A DNA stretch of 64,000 bases from Marinicella gelatinilytica (lineage in GTDB: Bacteria; Pseudomonadota; Gammaproteobacteria; Xanthomonadales; Marinicellaceae), in contig NZ_JAPMLN010000007.1 of NCBI RefSeq assembly GCF_026410405.1, forward strand, positions 1-64,000. Reading direction: 5' to 3'. Of the stretch, positions 24,031 through 33,689 are shown in pieces. The stretch's first letter is position 1. Each line of letters begins with the position of its first letter. A program made the position numbers and the translations under genes. The notes below the pieces were generated by a model. That model was given only the letters and a program-made list of their open reading frames with translations, was not told the DNA's origin and searched no databases.

Positions 24031-25073
24031 AACAATCATTAAATCAAATTTTGAAATTTTCTTTGATGCTGTCATTGGTGGCATTACTGGCCTCTTGTGC
24101 CTCAACACCTGAGCCTGATCCACGTGTGGCGGCTTTGAAAAATCAATTAAATGACCTCATGGCTAATCCCGAACTGGCCTCTCGCGGTGGTGAAGAATTA
24201 AACCGCGCTCAAGATGCTTTAAAAACAGTGCAAAACCGTCCTAAAAAAATGGATGATGAAGCCTATGAGTATGCCATTTATGCCACTGACCGCCTGATTG
24301 AGCTGGCTAAGTACAGTGCTGAAGGACGTTATTATAACGATCAACGCAGAGATCTCGCAGAAGAGCAAAGCCGATTGGTGTTAGAGTCACGCACCTTAGA
24401 AGCTGATTTAGCACAACAACGCGCAGAGCGCGCAAAAAGTAGTGCCATGATGGCGGAACAGCAACGCGCTCAAGCCTTGGCAGAAGCCCAAGAAGCCCAA
24501 CAAATGCGTGATGCGGCGATTCAAGCCAAAGCCGAAGCCGATCGCTTGAAAAAAGAAGCCCAGGCAGCGGCACAATCAGCCATGAGTGAAGCAGAACAAG
24601 CTAAATTACGGGCAGAAGCGGCACAAGCTGAAGCCGCTGCTGCTAAAGCTGCCATGAATAGTTTGCAAAATCAACTGTCTGAATTACAAGCCAAACAAAC
24701 TGAACGTGGCTTAGTCATTACTTTAGGTGATGTGTTGTTTGAGTTTAATAAATCAGATCTTAAGCCGGGTTCCGCGCGTAACTTAGAACCCTTGGTGAAA
24801 GCACTTAAAGATAATCCGAATCAACAGGTGATTGTTGAAGGTCACACCGATAATGTGGGTTCAAGAGCCGTTAATCAAAAATTATCAGAAGAACGTGCAA
24901 AATCAGTCAAATCTTACCTGGTCAACCAAGGTCTTAATGGTGATCGTATTCAAACGAAAGGTTTAGGTTTTGATTTTCCGGTGGCCAGCAATGATGATGC
25001 CAGTGGTCGTCAGCGAAATCGTCGTGTAGAAATCATTCTACCGGATATTGAGCCGGAAGATATTGAAGAATAA
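24027..25073 (+). CDS. OmpA-family lipoprotein with coiled coil
   Basis: The 348-residue product is a lipoprotein (lipobox LLASC) with a DUF4398-like helical start, a long Ala/Glu/Gln-rich coiled coil (about residues 105-225) and a C-terminal OmpA peptidoglycan-binding domain: VLFEFNKSDLKPGS, VEGHTDNVGS and QRNRRVEI. It is probably anchored in the outer membrane and bound to the cell wall. It shares its N-terminal domain type with the preceding gene, which it overlaps, suggesting the two proteins interact through these helices. A strong terminator follows. Confidence 0.93.
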   Translation: MKQSLNQILKFSLMLSLVALLASCASTPEPDPRVAALKNQLNDLMANPELASRGGEELNRAQDALKTVQNRPKKMDDEAYEYAIYATDRLIELAKYSAEGRYYNDQRRDLAEEQSRLVLESRTLEADLAQQRAERAKSSAMMAEQQRAQALAEAQEAQQMRDAAIQAKAEADRLKKEAQAAAQSAMSEAEQAKLRAEAAQAEAAAAKAAMNSLQNQLSELQAKQTERGLVITLGDVLFEFNKSDLKPGSARNLEPLVKALKDNPNQQVIVEGHTDNVGSRAVNQKLSEERAKSVKSYLVNQGLNGDRIQTKGLGFDFPVASNDDASGRQRNRRVEIILPDIEPEDIEE

Positions 25074-25098
25074 TAAGTCAATTAAAGAACTAAAAACT

Positions 25099-25131
25099 AA
25101 ACCGGCTGTTGAGACAACAGCCGGTTTTTTT
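25099..25131 (+). terminator. Strong terminator after the OmpA-family gene
   Basis: AACCGGCTGTTG (25100-25111) pairs perfectly with CAACAGCCGGTT (25115-25126) around AGA and is followed by a run of T. Confidence 0.95.
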
Positions 25132-25190
25132 GTGGGTAAACCACTTGCCTTGGCTTTCTGTTAAAATGCTCACTTTTGTGCCGTAATTCT

Positions 25191-26570
25191 ATGAAAATAC
25201 ATATCTTGGGTATAGGTGGAACCTTTATGGGCGGCTTGGCAGCCATCGCTCGACAGTTAGGACATGAGGTTTCCGGTAGCGATGAAAAAATGTATCCGCC
25301 CATGAGCACGCAGTTGGATAAACTGGGAATACCTGTACATGAAGGCTATGAAATGACGGCATTGCAAAATAACCCTGACTTGGTGCTGGTTGGCAATGTC
25401 ATGAGTCGTGGCATGGAACCCATTGAGTTTCTACTAAATAGCGAACTTCGTTATTTGTCAGGACCACAATGGTTGGGTGAAGAGATTCTGCGTCATAAAA
25501 AAGTGTACTCGGTGTCCGGTACCCACGGTAAAACCACAACAGCATCCATGTTGGCGTGGATATTAACCGATCAAGGCATTGATCCCGGATTTTTAATCGG
25601 CGGTGTCAGCCCGCATTTTGAGACTTCGGCAAAGCTCACTGACAGTGCGCATTTTGTTATTGAGGCCGATGAATATGACAGTGCTTTTTTTGATAAGCGG
25701 GCCAAGTTTGTGCACTATCACAGTGATGTCTTGATTTTAAATAATCTTGAATACGATCACGCGGATATTTACCCTGACTTAACCGCTATCCAAAAACAAT
25801 TTCATCATCTGGTTAGAACCGTGCCCGGTAACGGCGAAATCATCGTTAATGCAGACGATCCACATCTTAAGACGGTTTTGGATATGGGGTGCTGGACCGA
25901 ACTGGTGAGTTTTGGTACCGGCCCACATGCCGACTTTTGGGTGATGCCTTTGGGTGATAACCCAAGCCATTTTAGTATTCAAAACAGCACCGATCAATTG
26001 GCAGAAGTACGTTGGGATGTGTCCGGCAAACACAACCAATTAAACGCCCTGGCTGCTATTTTGGCTGCCACGCAGGCCGGGGTTTCCATATCATCAGCGG
26101 CTGATTCTTTGTGTCGTTATGAAAATGTCAAAAGACGCATGGAACTGGTGGGTGAAGCCAATGGTGTTCGTGTCTTTGATGATTTTGCGCACCACCCCAC
26201 CGCCATTGAAACCACGTTGCTGGGACGCCGCCCACATGTAGAAGGGCGTTTGATTGCTGTGGTTGAGCCACGCAGTAACTCCATGCGAGCAGGCGTTCAT
26301 GCCCGTCAATTACCCAAATCTGTGCAAGCAGCTGATCATGCCTTTATGATGGTTTATCCCGATATGCAATGGGATGAATTGGTGTTGGAAAAACTCAAGC
26401 AAAAAGCCACGATTATTGATTCGGTGGAGCTCTTAATTAAGCAAGTCAGCGCTTTGGTTGAGCCGGGTGATGAGGTGATATGTATGAGCAATGGTGGTTT
26501 TGAAAATGCACCGCGTCGCCTCGCTGAGGCCATTAAACAACAACCTACGGCACAATCTCAGAACCTCTGA
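25191..26570 (+). CDS. mpl: UDP-MurNAc:L-Ala-gamma-D-Glu-meso-DAP ligase
   Basis: The 459-residue product (ATG 25191) belongs to the Mur ligase family, subgroup Mpl: HILGIGGTFMGGLA at the N-terminus (GxGGxxM/GG of MurC/Mpl), the ATP loop GTHGKTTTASM and the C-terminal DDFAHHPTAIE. Mpl attaches recycled murein tripeptide to UDP-MurNAc and so saves peptidoglycan fragments during growth. The length equals that of E. coli Mpl (457). An in-frame GTG 15 nt upstream is less likely because the ATG aligns with the start of the family. It is transcribed alone and meets ppa at a bidirectional terminator. Confidence 0.95.
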   Translation: MKIHILGIGGTFMGGLAAIARQLGHEVSGSDEKMYPPMSTQLDKLGIPVHEGYEMTALQNNPDLVLVGNVMSRGMEPIEFLLNSELRYLSGPQWLGEEILRHKKVYSVSGTHGKTTTASMLAWILTDQGIDPGFLIGGVSPHFETSAKLTDSAHFVIEADEYDSAFFDKRAKFVHYHSDVLILNNLEYDHADIYPDLTAIQKQFHHLVRTVPGNGEIIVNADDPHLKTVLDMGCWTELVSFGTGPHADFWVMPLGDNPSHFSIQNSTDQLAEVRWDVSGKHNQLNALAAILAATQAGVSISSAADSLCRYENVKRRMELVGEANGVRVFDDFAHHPTAIETTLLGRRPHVEGRLIAVVEPRSNSMRAGVHARQLPKSVQAADHAFMMVYPDMQWDELVLEKLKQKATIIDSVELLIKQVSALVEPGDEVICMSNGGFENAPRRLAEAIKQQPTAQSQNL

Positions 26571-26576
26571 TCATAA

Positions 26577-26605
26577 AAACCGCCCAATGCTAAATTGGGC
26601 GGTTT
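26577..26605. terminator. Bidirectional terminator between mpl and ppa
   Basis: AAACCGCCCAAT pairs perfectly with ATTGGGCGGTTT (12 bp). T-runs follow on both strands, and the flanking genes converge, so it should serve both. Confidence 0.93.
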
Positions 26606-26615
26606 CATGAATTAT

Positions 26616-27164
26616 TTAGAAATTAGGTTTATCTTTAAGGTTATTGAAGTTTTCAACGGCATCAAGAATTTCTTGCTTAGCTTCTTCTACGCCACCCCAA
26701 CCCTCAATTTTCACCCATTTGCCTCTTTCCAGGTCTTTATAATGTTCAAAGAAATGAGCAATGGTGTCTAAGGTTACTTCATTGATGTCGCGCACATCAG
26801 CCACGTGGCGGTATAACCCGCTAATTTTTGAAGTAGGGACCGCAATAATTTTGGCGTCATCACCACTTTCGTCAGTCATTTTTAAGACACCCACAGGTCG
26901 ACAACGAATAACGGAGCCGGGTAATAAAGGTAATGGCATCACCACCATTACATCAACCGGATCGCCATCGCCGCATAAGGTATGTGGTACAAAACCATAA
27001 TTACATGGGTAATGCATGGCGGTGTTGAGTACCCGATCAACAGTTAACATGCCGGAGTCTTTATCAACTTCATATTTAATGGCATCACTGTTTCGTGGGA
27101 TTTCAATCACAACGTTGATGTCATGTGGCACATCGGAGCCAACTGGTAGATCTTTTAAGGTCAT
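26616..27164 (-). CDS. ppa: Inorganic pyrophosphatase
   Basis: From ATG 27164 the product is 182 residues and matches family I pyrophosphatases: [38 protein letters not shown] with catalytic aspartates and DKSG-region equivalents. The enzyme hydrolyses pyrophosphate released by biosynthesis in the cytoplasm. AGGA lies 8 nt before this ATG; in-frame codons further upstream lack a ribosome site and lengthen the family's normal N-terminus. It shares a bidirectional terminator with mpl. Confidence 0.96.
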   Translation of the reverse strand: MTLKDLPVGSDVPHDINVVIEIPRNSDAIKYEVDKDSGMLTVDRVLNTAMHYPCNYGFVPHTLCGDGDPVDVMVVMPLPLLPGSVIRCRPVGVLKMTDESGDDAKIIAVPTSKISGLYRHVADVRDINEVTLDTIAHFFEHYKDLERGKWVKIEGWGGVEEAKQEILDAVENFNNLKDKPNF

Positions 27165-27247
27165 TGTGTATTCCTGAGACTGAAAGGCGCGTATTATAAC
27201 GGTTTGCAGCATGAAAGCCAGTGACAATCTATAAAATAAAGCCCATC

Positions 27248-28774
27248 TTATAAATCTGCGCGATCAAAGCCGCGATAAGCGACCGCTTCAGATAAGTGAC
27301 TTTGATTCACTTCATCACATTGTTTTAAGTCAGCAATGGTGCGACTGACTTTGATAATGCGATGATAAGCACGTGCCGATAAGCGTAAGCGTTCCACCAC
27401 ATGCTCCAGAAAATCCAATAATGGTGCAGATAAAGGAATCAATTCCTGAATTTGTCGACCTTGCAATTGCGCATTGGTCAGGCCTCCATTGCGTGTCAAC
27501 TGTCGTGTTCGGGCTTTCATCACCAAGGATCGTGCTTGTTGCGAGGTTAAACCTGAATTGTTGGTGTCTCGCAACACCTTATGCGGCACACGCGGCACCT
27601 CAACCTGTAAATCGATGCGATCCAATAAAGGTCCGGAGATTTTAGTGCGGTAATGTTGAATTTGACCAATACTACATTGACAAGGCCTTTCTTCATCCCC
27701 TAAATAGCCACAAGGGCAAGGATTTAAACTGGCCAATAATTGAAAACGTGCAGGAAACTCGGCGCTTCTGGCGGCCCTCGAAATGATAATTTTCCCCGAT
27801 TCCAATGGCTCCCGTAAAACTTCCAAAACATGCCGAGAAAACTCCGGCAGTTCATCCAAAAATAATACGCCATTTTGAGCCATGGAAATTTCACCGGGCA
27901 TCGGTTGCGAACCACCACCGACCAAGGCTGCGGCCGAAGCGGTGTGATGAGGAGACCGAAAAGGTGGCTGCCCCCAACAGTCGGGATCAAAGCCGCTGTT
28001 GCTGATGGAAGCCACCTTGGCGGTTTCCAGGCTTTGGGCTTCGGTTAAGGTCGGTAAAATGCCGGGTAAGCGGCTGGCCAACATGGTTTTACCGGTGCCG
28101 GGTGGGCCGTAAAACAATAAATTATGACCACCGGCAGCGGCGATAATCAGTGCCCGTTTGGCTTGTTCCTGACCTTTGACTTCGCTTAAATCCTGACTGA
28201 GACGGCGCTGATTTTGTTTAACATTTGTCGTTTCTGTCGGCCGGGCCAGGGGTAACTCTTGCTCAGCGGCTAACCATTCACACACCTGTAATAAAGATTC
28301 TGCACTGAAGCACTCACAGGATTCCACCAAAGCCGCTTCACCGGCATTACTGGCCGGAACCACCAAGCGCCGGCCCGCTTCGGACACTGCGCTGACCACC
28401 GGTAAAATACCGCGAATGCCACGTAATTCACCGCCCAGTGCCAATTCACCGACAAACTCTGTGCGACGCAAACGGTCTGGATTTAATTGTTCAGACGCCA
28501 CCAAAACGCCTATAGCAATGGGTAAATCATAGCGCCCGCCGCCTTTGGGAATATCTGCCGGTGATAAATTTACGGTAATACGATGGGCCGGAAAATCAAA
28601 ACCACTGTTCATAATCGCCGCCCGTACCCGATCCTTGGATTCCTTGACCGCCGTTTCCGGCATCCCAACAATCGACAAACTCGGTAATCCCGGCGAAATA
28701 TGCACCTCAACCCGAACCTGTGGTGCCGCCACCCCAAATTCAGCCCTTGATAACACCACCGCTAATTTCTTCAT
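27248..28774 (-). CDS. comM: ComM/YifB-type AAA+ ATPase
   Basis: The product (508 residues from ATG 28774; GTG 28780 adds two) has the N-terminal Lon-protease-like fold ([19 protein letters not shown], then [12 protein letters not shown]), Walker [12 protein letters not shown], Walker B DELPEF, and the Mg-chelatase-like C-terminus. ComM is a hexameric helicase that extends branch migration during natural transformation, and YifB family members are common even where competence is unproven. ComF (62130) and ComM are both present in this window, which is compatible with, but does not show, competence. The gene is monocistronic on the minus strand. Confidence 0.95.
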   Translation of the reverse strand: MKKLAVVLSRAEFGVAAPQVRVEVHISPGLPSLSIVGMPETAVKESKDRVRAAIMNSGFDFPAHRITVNLSPADIPKGGGRYDLPIAIGVLVASEQLNPDRLRRTEFVGELALGGELRGIRGILPVVSAVSEAGRRLVVPASNAGEAALVESCECFSAESLLQVCEWLAAEQELPLARPTETTNVKQNQRRLSQDLSEVKGQEQAKRALIIAAAGGHNLLFYGPPGTGKTMLASRLPGILPTLTEAQSLETAKVASISNSGFDPDCWGQPPFRSPHHTASAAALVGGGSQPMPGEISMAQNGVLFLDELPEFSRHVLEVLREPLESGKIIISRAARSAEFPARFQLLASLNPCPCGYLGDEERPCQCSIGQIQHYRTKISGPLLDRIDLQVEVPRVPHKVLRDTNNSGLTSQQARSLVMKARTRQLTRNGGLTNAQLQGRQIQELIPLSAPLLDFLEHVVERLRLSARAYHRIIKVSRTIADLKQCDEVNQSHLSEAVAYRGFDRADL

Positions 28775-28881
28775 ACCCACAATTGTTTTATGGAAAACCC
28801 CAGTCTAATCAATAAAAGTCAAAAAATCTGTCGCAATTATCGATTCACTTTGTAAGAAATTATCGATTGGGGTGTGGGTTT

Positions 28882-30189
28882 TTATAATGAAATCTCACAC
28901 ACCGAAGTTTTGTCTAAACACGCAAAGCCGATGGTTTGGGCTTCGGCATCATAATCAAAAGACTTTTCCGTATAAGGGTTTTTGTGGTTTGAGTTTTTAA
29001 TCAATGTGGCAATATTTTGGTCGTTGTTTAAGGCCAGTTCGATGCGCAGCTTTAATAAAACCAGCATGGCGTTTAGATCATGCATACGGGCAAAATAATC
29101 GTGATACATTGGGGGGCCAAAATAAGTATTTAAAAATAGTTTTCCAGTGGGGTTATAAAGGCTTACAGCGGACTTTAAATTGGGTTTTTCTGGCCAAGTA
29201 TTTGATAATAGAGAATCGTAAATTTTTTTACTGTCTAAATCGTCTATGCTATTCAAAGGTTTTATATTTGCTATGTAATGTAAATTCAGTGTGGCTTGAG
29301 GTTGATAAAGCAGTTTACCTATCAAATCTTGATTTTCATTTTTATATGCATCAAGAAAACCCATTGAGCCCTTCATTTCAGATTGTAATGTTGGGTAAAG
29401 ACCTTTTTCTTTTTGAGATAAACCTGTTATTTGATTGTTAAGTTCTATTAATTCACTATCGTTTAGGCCGCCAGAATGTATAGCATAAGCCAGAATCTGA
29501 ATATCGTTATGAATGGCGGCATTAGAAATCATTTTGGTGATTAAAAGACTATTATTTTTTAGCATCATGCGCCAAAAATTCAAATCCTTAATAATTAAAG
29601 GAACAAAGTTTGTTTTGTTTTTAAGCCATTGAGTTAATAAAAACACCCTTTGTGTACGCAATGGTGTGCTTAATGGTGGTAATACGGTGTCAAATTCCAT
29701 TTGGGTGGCTTCAGAAAAATGTGAATAGTCTATGAGTTGCTCATATCGATTAACAAGTGTTTGTGTGGCTTTATTAAGTGTATGCTGTTTATTTAAGTTA
29801 CTCAGGTATTTAATAACACAGTTTTTTTCTTTACGCGTATTGCAGCGAGAAATGTCAGTTAACTGAGAGTCATCAACTTCAAGCGATTTAAGGGACTCTT
29901 GATCATGAGTGGTGAGAAAATCTTGACCATTTGTTGAGATATTTTGATTTAATCGCTCTCGAATTTTTTTAGTGGCTGATTGATAGGGTTCATCCGGATA
30001 ATAACTCATGGCGATTAAAGCCGGATAGGCATTATCGGCTTGATAGGGTTTGGCTTGGAGGTCTTTAATCGCCTGTACCTCGGGCAGAAGTTCTTCATCA
30101 AATACTGACAGGTTGACAATAACAGCGACCACAAACAGCACGGCCATCATGCCGATTAAGATAAGCAGGGCTTTGAAAAGTTTTTTCAT
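28882..30189 (-). CDS. Membrane-anchored protein of unknown function
   Basis: The 435-residue product has one N-terminal hydrophobic helix (residues 5-30) that should act as an uncleaved anchor, with the remainder in the periplasm. That remainder is mostly helical and polar, with CNTRKEKNCVIKYL containing two cysteines and two more near the C-terminus (FACLDKTSVCEIS). No family is recognised. The gene is more AT-rich than its neighbours. It is divergent from a CadC/ToxR-like regulator with 122 bp between the starts, so it is a likely target of that regulator. Confidence 0.75.
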   Translation of the reverse strand: MKKLFKALLILIGMMAVLFVVAVIVNLSVFDEELLPEVQAIKDLQAKPYQADNAYPALIAMSYYPDEPYQSATKKIRERLNQNISTNGQDFLTTHDQESLKSLEVDDSQLTDISRCNTRKEKNCVIKYLSNLNKQHTLNKATQTLVNRYEQLIDYSHFSEATQMEFDTVLPPLSTPLRTQRVFLLTQWLKNKTNFVPLIIKDLNFWRMMLKNNSLLITKMISNAAIHNDIQILAYAIHSGGLNDSELIELNNQITGLSQKEKGLYPTLQSEMKGSMGFLDAYKNENQDLIGKLLYQPQATLNLHYIANIKPLNSIDDLDSKKIYDSLLSNTWPEKPNLKSAVSLYNPTGKLFLNTYFGPPMYHDYFARMHDLNAMLVLLKLRIELALNNDQNIATLIKNSNHKNPYTEKSFDYDAEAQTIGFACLDKTSVCEISL

Positions 30190-30311
30190 GGTTGTTCCTT
30201 GTTTGTAAGACTTTTTATTATGGTTTGTGGTTATATTAACCGCCTGAGTAAAGTCTGAGCAATGTCTGAGAGCATGTTAAATGAATAAAATAAAATGCTA
30301 AACTGAGCGTT

Positions 30312-31097
30312 ATGAATAAACCAGTTCAGTACCTATCTGCCGATTTATTGATTTGCTCGAATTCAGGCGAAGTCCGTCAGGGCAAGCAAAATATTCGTCT
30401 GAGTCCTGTGAATATGCGGGTCTTGGTGGTGCTGATCAAACAAGCCGGTGAAACAGTGACACGACAGCACTTATTTGAGCAAGTCTGGCCGAATCAGGTG
30501 ATTAGTGATGATGCCTTGACCCGAGCCATTGCCGATTTACGTGCGCAGTTAAAGCCACTGTCGTCTGAAACCACATTAATTAAAACCCGGCCGAAAGTCG
30601 GTTACAGCTGGCAACCACCGGTAAAACAGATTTCAGCAGAAAAGACTTTAGATGAAAGTACGGCAAAGAAAAAAATAGGCCAGGTGTTATTACGTTACGG
30701 CGGGCTTTTTGTTTTGGCGGTGGCTTTGCTTTATGGCTTTTTAAGTTGGCAACTTAAATCAGAACCGGTGGCTCTGGTGGTTTTGCCGACGGAGATGACG
30801 ACAACGCATGTGGCCGTTGATGCGCTTTTAAAACAAGCGCTATTGGCAACGAAGGGATTGAATTATTTATCAGAGCACGCCTTTAAAAAGCATCAGGGCA
30901 ATCCGTATCCTTATTTCAGCCATGAGTTTGGTGTTCGCTGGTTTATTGAAAGTCGTGTCGAGAATAATGAGTTAACACTACAACTGGTCGATGCCCGCAC
31001 CGCGCTGGTGATTTACAGTGAGCAGCATCGTGTTAATTCTGACGAAGAACTTAATGACAAAGCCACTGCATTTGTTGCTTTTGTGGCCGAATTATAA
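30312..31097 (+). CDS. CadC/ToxR-like membrane-bound transcriptional regulator
   Basis: The 261-residue product has an N-terminal winged helix of the OmpR/PhoB type (residues 10-98; recognition elements VTRQHLFEQVWPNQVISDDA and RPKVGYSW), a single membrane helix (about 127-147) and a periplasmic domain of about 110 residues. One-component regulators of this kind sense a periplasmic signal directly. The short sensor domain has no recognised family. It faces the unknown anchored protein at 28882-30189 and probably controls it. Confidence 0.87.
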   Translation: MNKPVQYLSADLLICSNSGEVRQGKQNIRLSPVNMRVLVVLIKQAGETVTRQHLFEQVWPNQVISDDALTRAIADLRAQLKPLSSETTLIKTRPKVGYSWQPPVKQISAEKTLDESTAKKKIGQVLLRYGGLFVLAVALLYGFLSWQLKSEPVALVVLPTEMTTTHVAVDALLKQALLATKGLNYLSEHAFKKHQGNPYPYFSHEFGVRWFIESRVENNELTLQLVDARTALVIYSEQHRVNSDEELNDKATAFVAFVAEL

Positions 31098-31119
31098 AAA
31101 TCAAAATGAGACAAGAAAA

Positions 31120-31150
31120 GCCTGTTGCCATGCGATACATGGCAACAGAC
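31120..31150. terminator. Hairpin terminator between the regulator and the baeRF gene
   Basis: CTGTTGCCATG (31122-31132) pairs perfectly with CATGGCAACAG (31138-31148). On the minus strand it is followed by GGCTTTTCTT, fitting termination of the baeRF gene; the plus-strand side has a weaker T-run. Confidence 0.75.
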
Positions 31151-31172
31151 TTTGATGAGGTGTTTATTGGTT

Positions 31173-32246
31173 CTAATAACGGGTGATGGCAGCCAAACCG
31201 TTGAATTTTGTTAACTCACCTTTGGGCAAGAAAACCACATCGCCACCATAGGACAAATTGGCTTCAATCATCTCATCGTAAATGTCATCAATGATGTCGG
31301 TGTCACTGCGCTGCTCCTCAGATACATAGGTAATGCTGTTATCTTTGAGCACCGCCGGTTGGAATAAGTCTTGTTCGATAAACAGGGTTCTGACACGACC
31401 GGCATGAATGGCGCGCCAAATGTCATTACTGTCACTGAGAAAGCGATTGGCACTCACCGCCTTTTTGAGCTCTGCTTTGCGCTCATTATTACGCTCAATG
31501 GTGTAGTCCTTAACTATTTTCCAGGCTTCTGACACAATATTACCGGCTTTTTCACCAATGCGTTGGCTATTCAGGTGGGTATCGAAAATCCCACGTTTAT
31601 CATCGGCGACATTTAAATAGCGGTGGTAATTTTCATGAACGCTACAAATTAACAGAGGCAAGGGGTGACTGTTTCTGACTTTTTGGAACTGCTTATCCAC
31701 CCGATTGAAAAACTCATCAACCAGGTTTGTCTGGTGCGAATCGCTGTCATAATCGCCACTATAGCGCGCGTGAGATAAGGTGGTTTCCATGGGAAAGTCA
31801 TCACCCAATTCGCGAACCACTTCACCATTCATGGCTTCAATTAAGCGGGCTTTTTCCTGACTTAAAACCAAGACATAGTAGCTGGTTTGTAAGTGCAAGG
31901 CCCTGATCAAATCACGGGTGGCAAAGTTATCATCAATCACCACGCGGTCTTCTACCGGAATCCGTAAACGCGTGAATTCAGCCATGTCTTCATTGACAAA
32001 AAGAATCAAACTATCCAAGTTATGGCTGTGATCAATTTTCTCAGCCAGGTGTTGCAACCGATCCATCAATTTTGTCCGGGTTTTTTTGTCAGTATCAGCG
32101 CTTAATCTTTGTTCAACTGTCTTGATATGATTTTTAAGGGCCACTTCATCCTTTAAATAATCAGGCCCGGTTCGATGGCTGTTCATAATGATGGTGATGC
32201 AATGATCAGCGGTGATGTTTTTTATTTTTTTTAATGTAAGATCCAT
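31173..32246 (-). CDS. baeRF-family protein (bacterial archaeo-eukaryotic release-factor domain)
   Basis: The 357-residue product resembles the bacterial baeRF proteins (family 3 type), which carry an eRF1-like domain: TIIMNSHRTGPD near the N-terminus, NYYVLVLSQEKARLIE-like region (SYYVLVLSQEKARLIEA), PLLICSVHENYHRYL and HLNSQRIGEKA in the centre and a C-terminal GGDVVFLPKGEL. These proteins are predicted ribosome-linked factors in stress or rescue and have no proven function. AGGTG lies 6 nt upstream of ATG 32246. The gene stands alone on the minus strand beside sodC, with which it shares orientation. Confidence 0.8.
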   Translation of the reverse strand: MDLTLKKIKNITADHCITIIMNSHRTGPDYLKDEVALKNHIKTVEQRLSADTDKKTRTKLMDRLQHLAEKIDHSHNLDSLILFVNEDMAEFTRLRIPVEDRVVIDDNFATRDLIRALHLQTSYYVLVLSQEKARLIEAMNGEVVRELGDDFPMETTLSHARYSGDYDSDSHQTNLVDEFFNRVDKQFQKVRNSHPLPLLICSVHENYHRYLNVADDKRGIFDTHLNSQRIGEKAGNIVSEAWKIVKDYTIERNNERKAELKKAVSANRFLSDSNDIWRAIHAGRVRTLFIEQDLFQPAVLKDNSITYVSEEQRSDTDIIDDIYDEMIEANLSYGGDVVFLPKGELTKFNGLAAITRY

Positions 32247-32416
32247 ATTTTCACCTATTCAAATGGGGTTAAAAAACTCTTTAATATTCAATAACTAATA
32301 TAACATATTTACGTAATAATAGCCACCTGATTACATGTTAAAAAGACCAGTATTTAAAGATATTGATATTTAAAATATACCTTAATCCGCATCGACTAAA
32401 GCCACGCTTTATGGCT

Positions 32417-32971
32417 TTATTTTATGATTTCTCCACAGGCGACTCTGACCCCGGCATTGCCACTGGGTTGAGAGACAAAATCATCACTGCCTTGATGAAC
32501 AATAACTGATTTGCCGAGAATGTTTTTGTTATTATCACCACAATCAATACACCATTCATTGGTTTGAAATGTGATTTGACCTGTGCCATCGGCATCGACT
32601 TCGAAATTGCCAATGTCACCTTTATGATAACCAGCTTTATCGCCCCATTGGCCATGCTGTTCGTTTGTCGGGTTCCAATGCCCGCCGGCCGATTTGGCAT
32701 CACTGGCATTGCAATTTGCCTGTGCGTGGATATGAATGGCATGGGGGCCTTTATTTAATCCGGTGAAATGGGCTTGCATACTGACCAAGTTATTTTCTTC
32801 TTTAAAATTGACTTGTCCTTTTGCCGTACTGTCACTTTTTGCTTGCATGACGACTGAAATGTCTTTTGCAGATATATCATTGTTTTGATTGTTATTTTGA
32901 CAAGCAGTCAGTGCTGCAAGTGAAGTAACCGCGATCACTAATTTTGAAGTTGTGCTTTTAAATTTTGTCAT
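32417..32971 (-). CDS. sodC: Cu/Zn superoxide dismutase, lipoprotein form
   Basis: The 184-residue product has a lipoprotein signal (lipobox LTAC) and a Cu/Zn SOD fold. Copper and zinc ligands are visible in GPHAIHIHAQANC, AGGHWNPTNEQHG, YHKGDIGNFEVD and VIVHQGSDDF, and the terminal GNAGVRVACGEI gives the disulfide cysteine and active-site Arg. Periplasmic SodC removes superoxide generated outside the cytoplasm; lipidated versions are membrane tethered. A hairpin AAAGCCA/TGGCTTT (32398-32418) overlaps the stop codon. Confidence 0.95.
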   Translation of the reverse strand: MTKFKSTTSKLVIAVTSLAALTACQNNNQNNDISAKDISVVMQAKSDSTAKGQVNFKEENNLVSMQAHFTGLNKGPHAIHIHAQANCNASDAKSAGGHWNPTNEQHGQWGDKAGYHKGDIGNFEVDADGTGQITFQTNEWCIDCGDNNKNILGKSVIVHQGSDDFVSQPSGNAGVRVACGEIIK

Positions 32972-33013
32972 AACTCTCCTGTATTGATGATTGAGTAATT
33001 ATTATAACATTAA

Positions 33014-33508
33014 TCATTGAAACTGAGATGCATCCAATACCAGCTCATCCAACAGTGTCAGATATTCGTTTGATAGATACATATTTATTGTCAGTGTCAT
33101 GGTGTCCACGTTTTTATCGACCGGCATCGGAGTTTTTATACTAAAACCCACTCTGGCATTCTCATGCTGAGCCATAAAACTTTGGGTTTCACGCAGAACG
33201 TCTTTAGCGGCTTCTGTCAAAGCCAGCTCATAAATGATACGGCTCTGTTTGTGATTTTCTGAAACCAAAGCTAAATCAATCGACTGCTCATACTTGTTGT
33301 CTTCAGTCGTCAGTTTAAAATCCATCATCACCCGCTTAAAATCCAACGCCACCGCATCATGACTGATCACCTGCATCTTCAGCTGATCCGGATTCAAAGC
33401 CACAAAATCTTGCAAATCAAAACCTCGTAGCTTAAACATCGTCGACCAAGGCACGTTGCTACAAGCCGTCAATAAAAGCAGCGTTAACAACACGTACGTT
33501 TTTTTCAT
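33014..33508 (-). CDS. Lipoprotein, unknown
   Basis: The 164-residue product starts with a lipoprotein signal (MKKTYVLLTLLLLTAC, lipobox LTAC) and a mature domain without cysteines. The pattern resembles small YbaY/DUF-type lipoproteins, with no hit I can name; a segment LALTEAAKDVLRETQSF is helical. It lies between sodC and tpx on the same strand, all separated by over 40 bp, so it may be transcribed separately. Confidence 0.7.
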   Translation of the reverse strand: MKKTYVLLTLLLLTACSNVPWSTMFKLRGFDLQDFVALNPDQLKMQVISHDAVALDFKRVMMDFKLTTEDNKYEQSIDLALVSENHKQSRIIYELALTEAAKDVLRETQSFMAQHENARVGFSIKTPMPVDKNVDTMTLTINMYLSNEYLTLLDELVLDASQFQ

Positions 33509-33633
33509 ATCAGCAGTTCCCTGTTTGGATTAAATATTATGACGGTTGGGCTGTTAGGAATTGATTAAATTAACCAAATCTTTTGGTAACCGTTAAATGA
33601 CTTATTTGGACTGCAGGTGTAGAAGTGCTAACC

Positions 33634-33662
33634 AAAAAAAACGGAGCCTACTAAGGGCTCCG
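33634..33662 (-). terminator. Terminator of tpx
   Basis: CGGAGCC and GGCTCCG (33642-33648 and 33656-33662) form a 7-bp stem followed on the minus strand by eight T. It lies about 30 nt after the tpx stop codon. Confidence 0.88.
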
Positions 33663-33689
33663 CTTTTTGGGTTTTATGAAATGTTTTTG

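Noticed and set aside
25176-25190. GTG start for mpl
   Set aside because: The ATG at 25191 aligns with the family's N-terminus; the extra residues match nothing.
29004-29441. Antisense frame of 145 codons within the anchored protein gene
   Set aside because: The opposite strand encodes a coherent protein with a membrane anchor, and the antisense frame has no ribosome site or recognisable domain.
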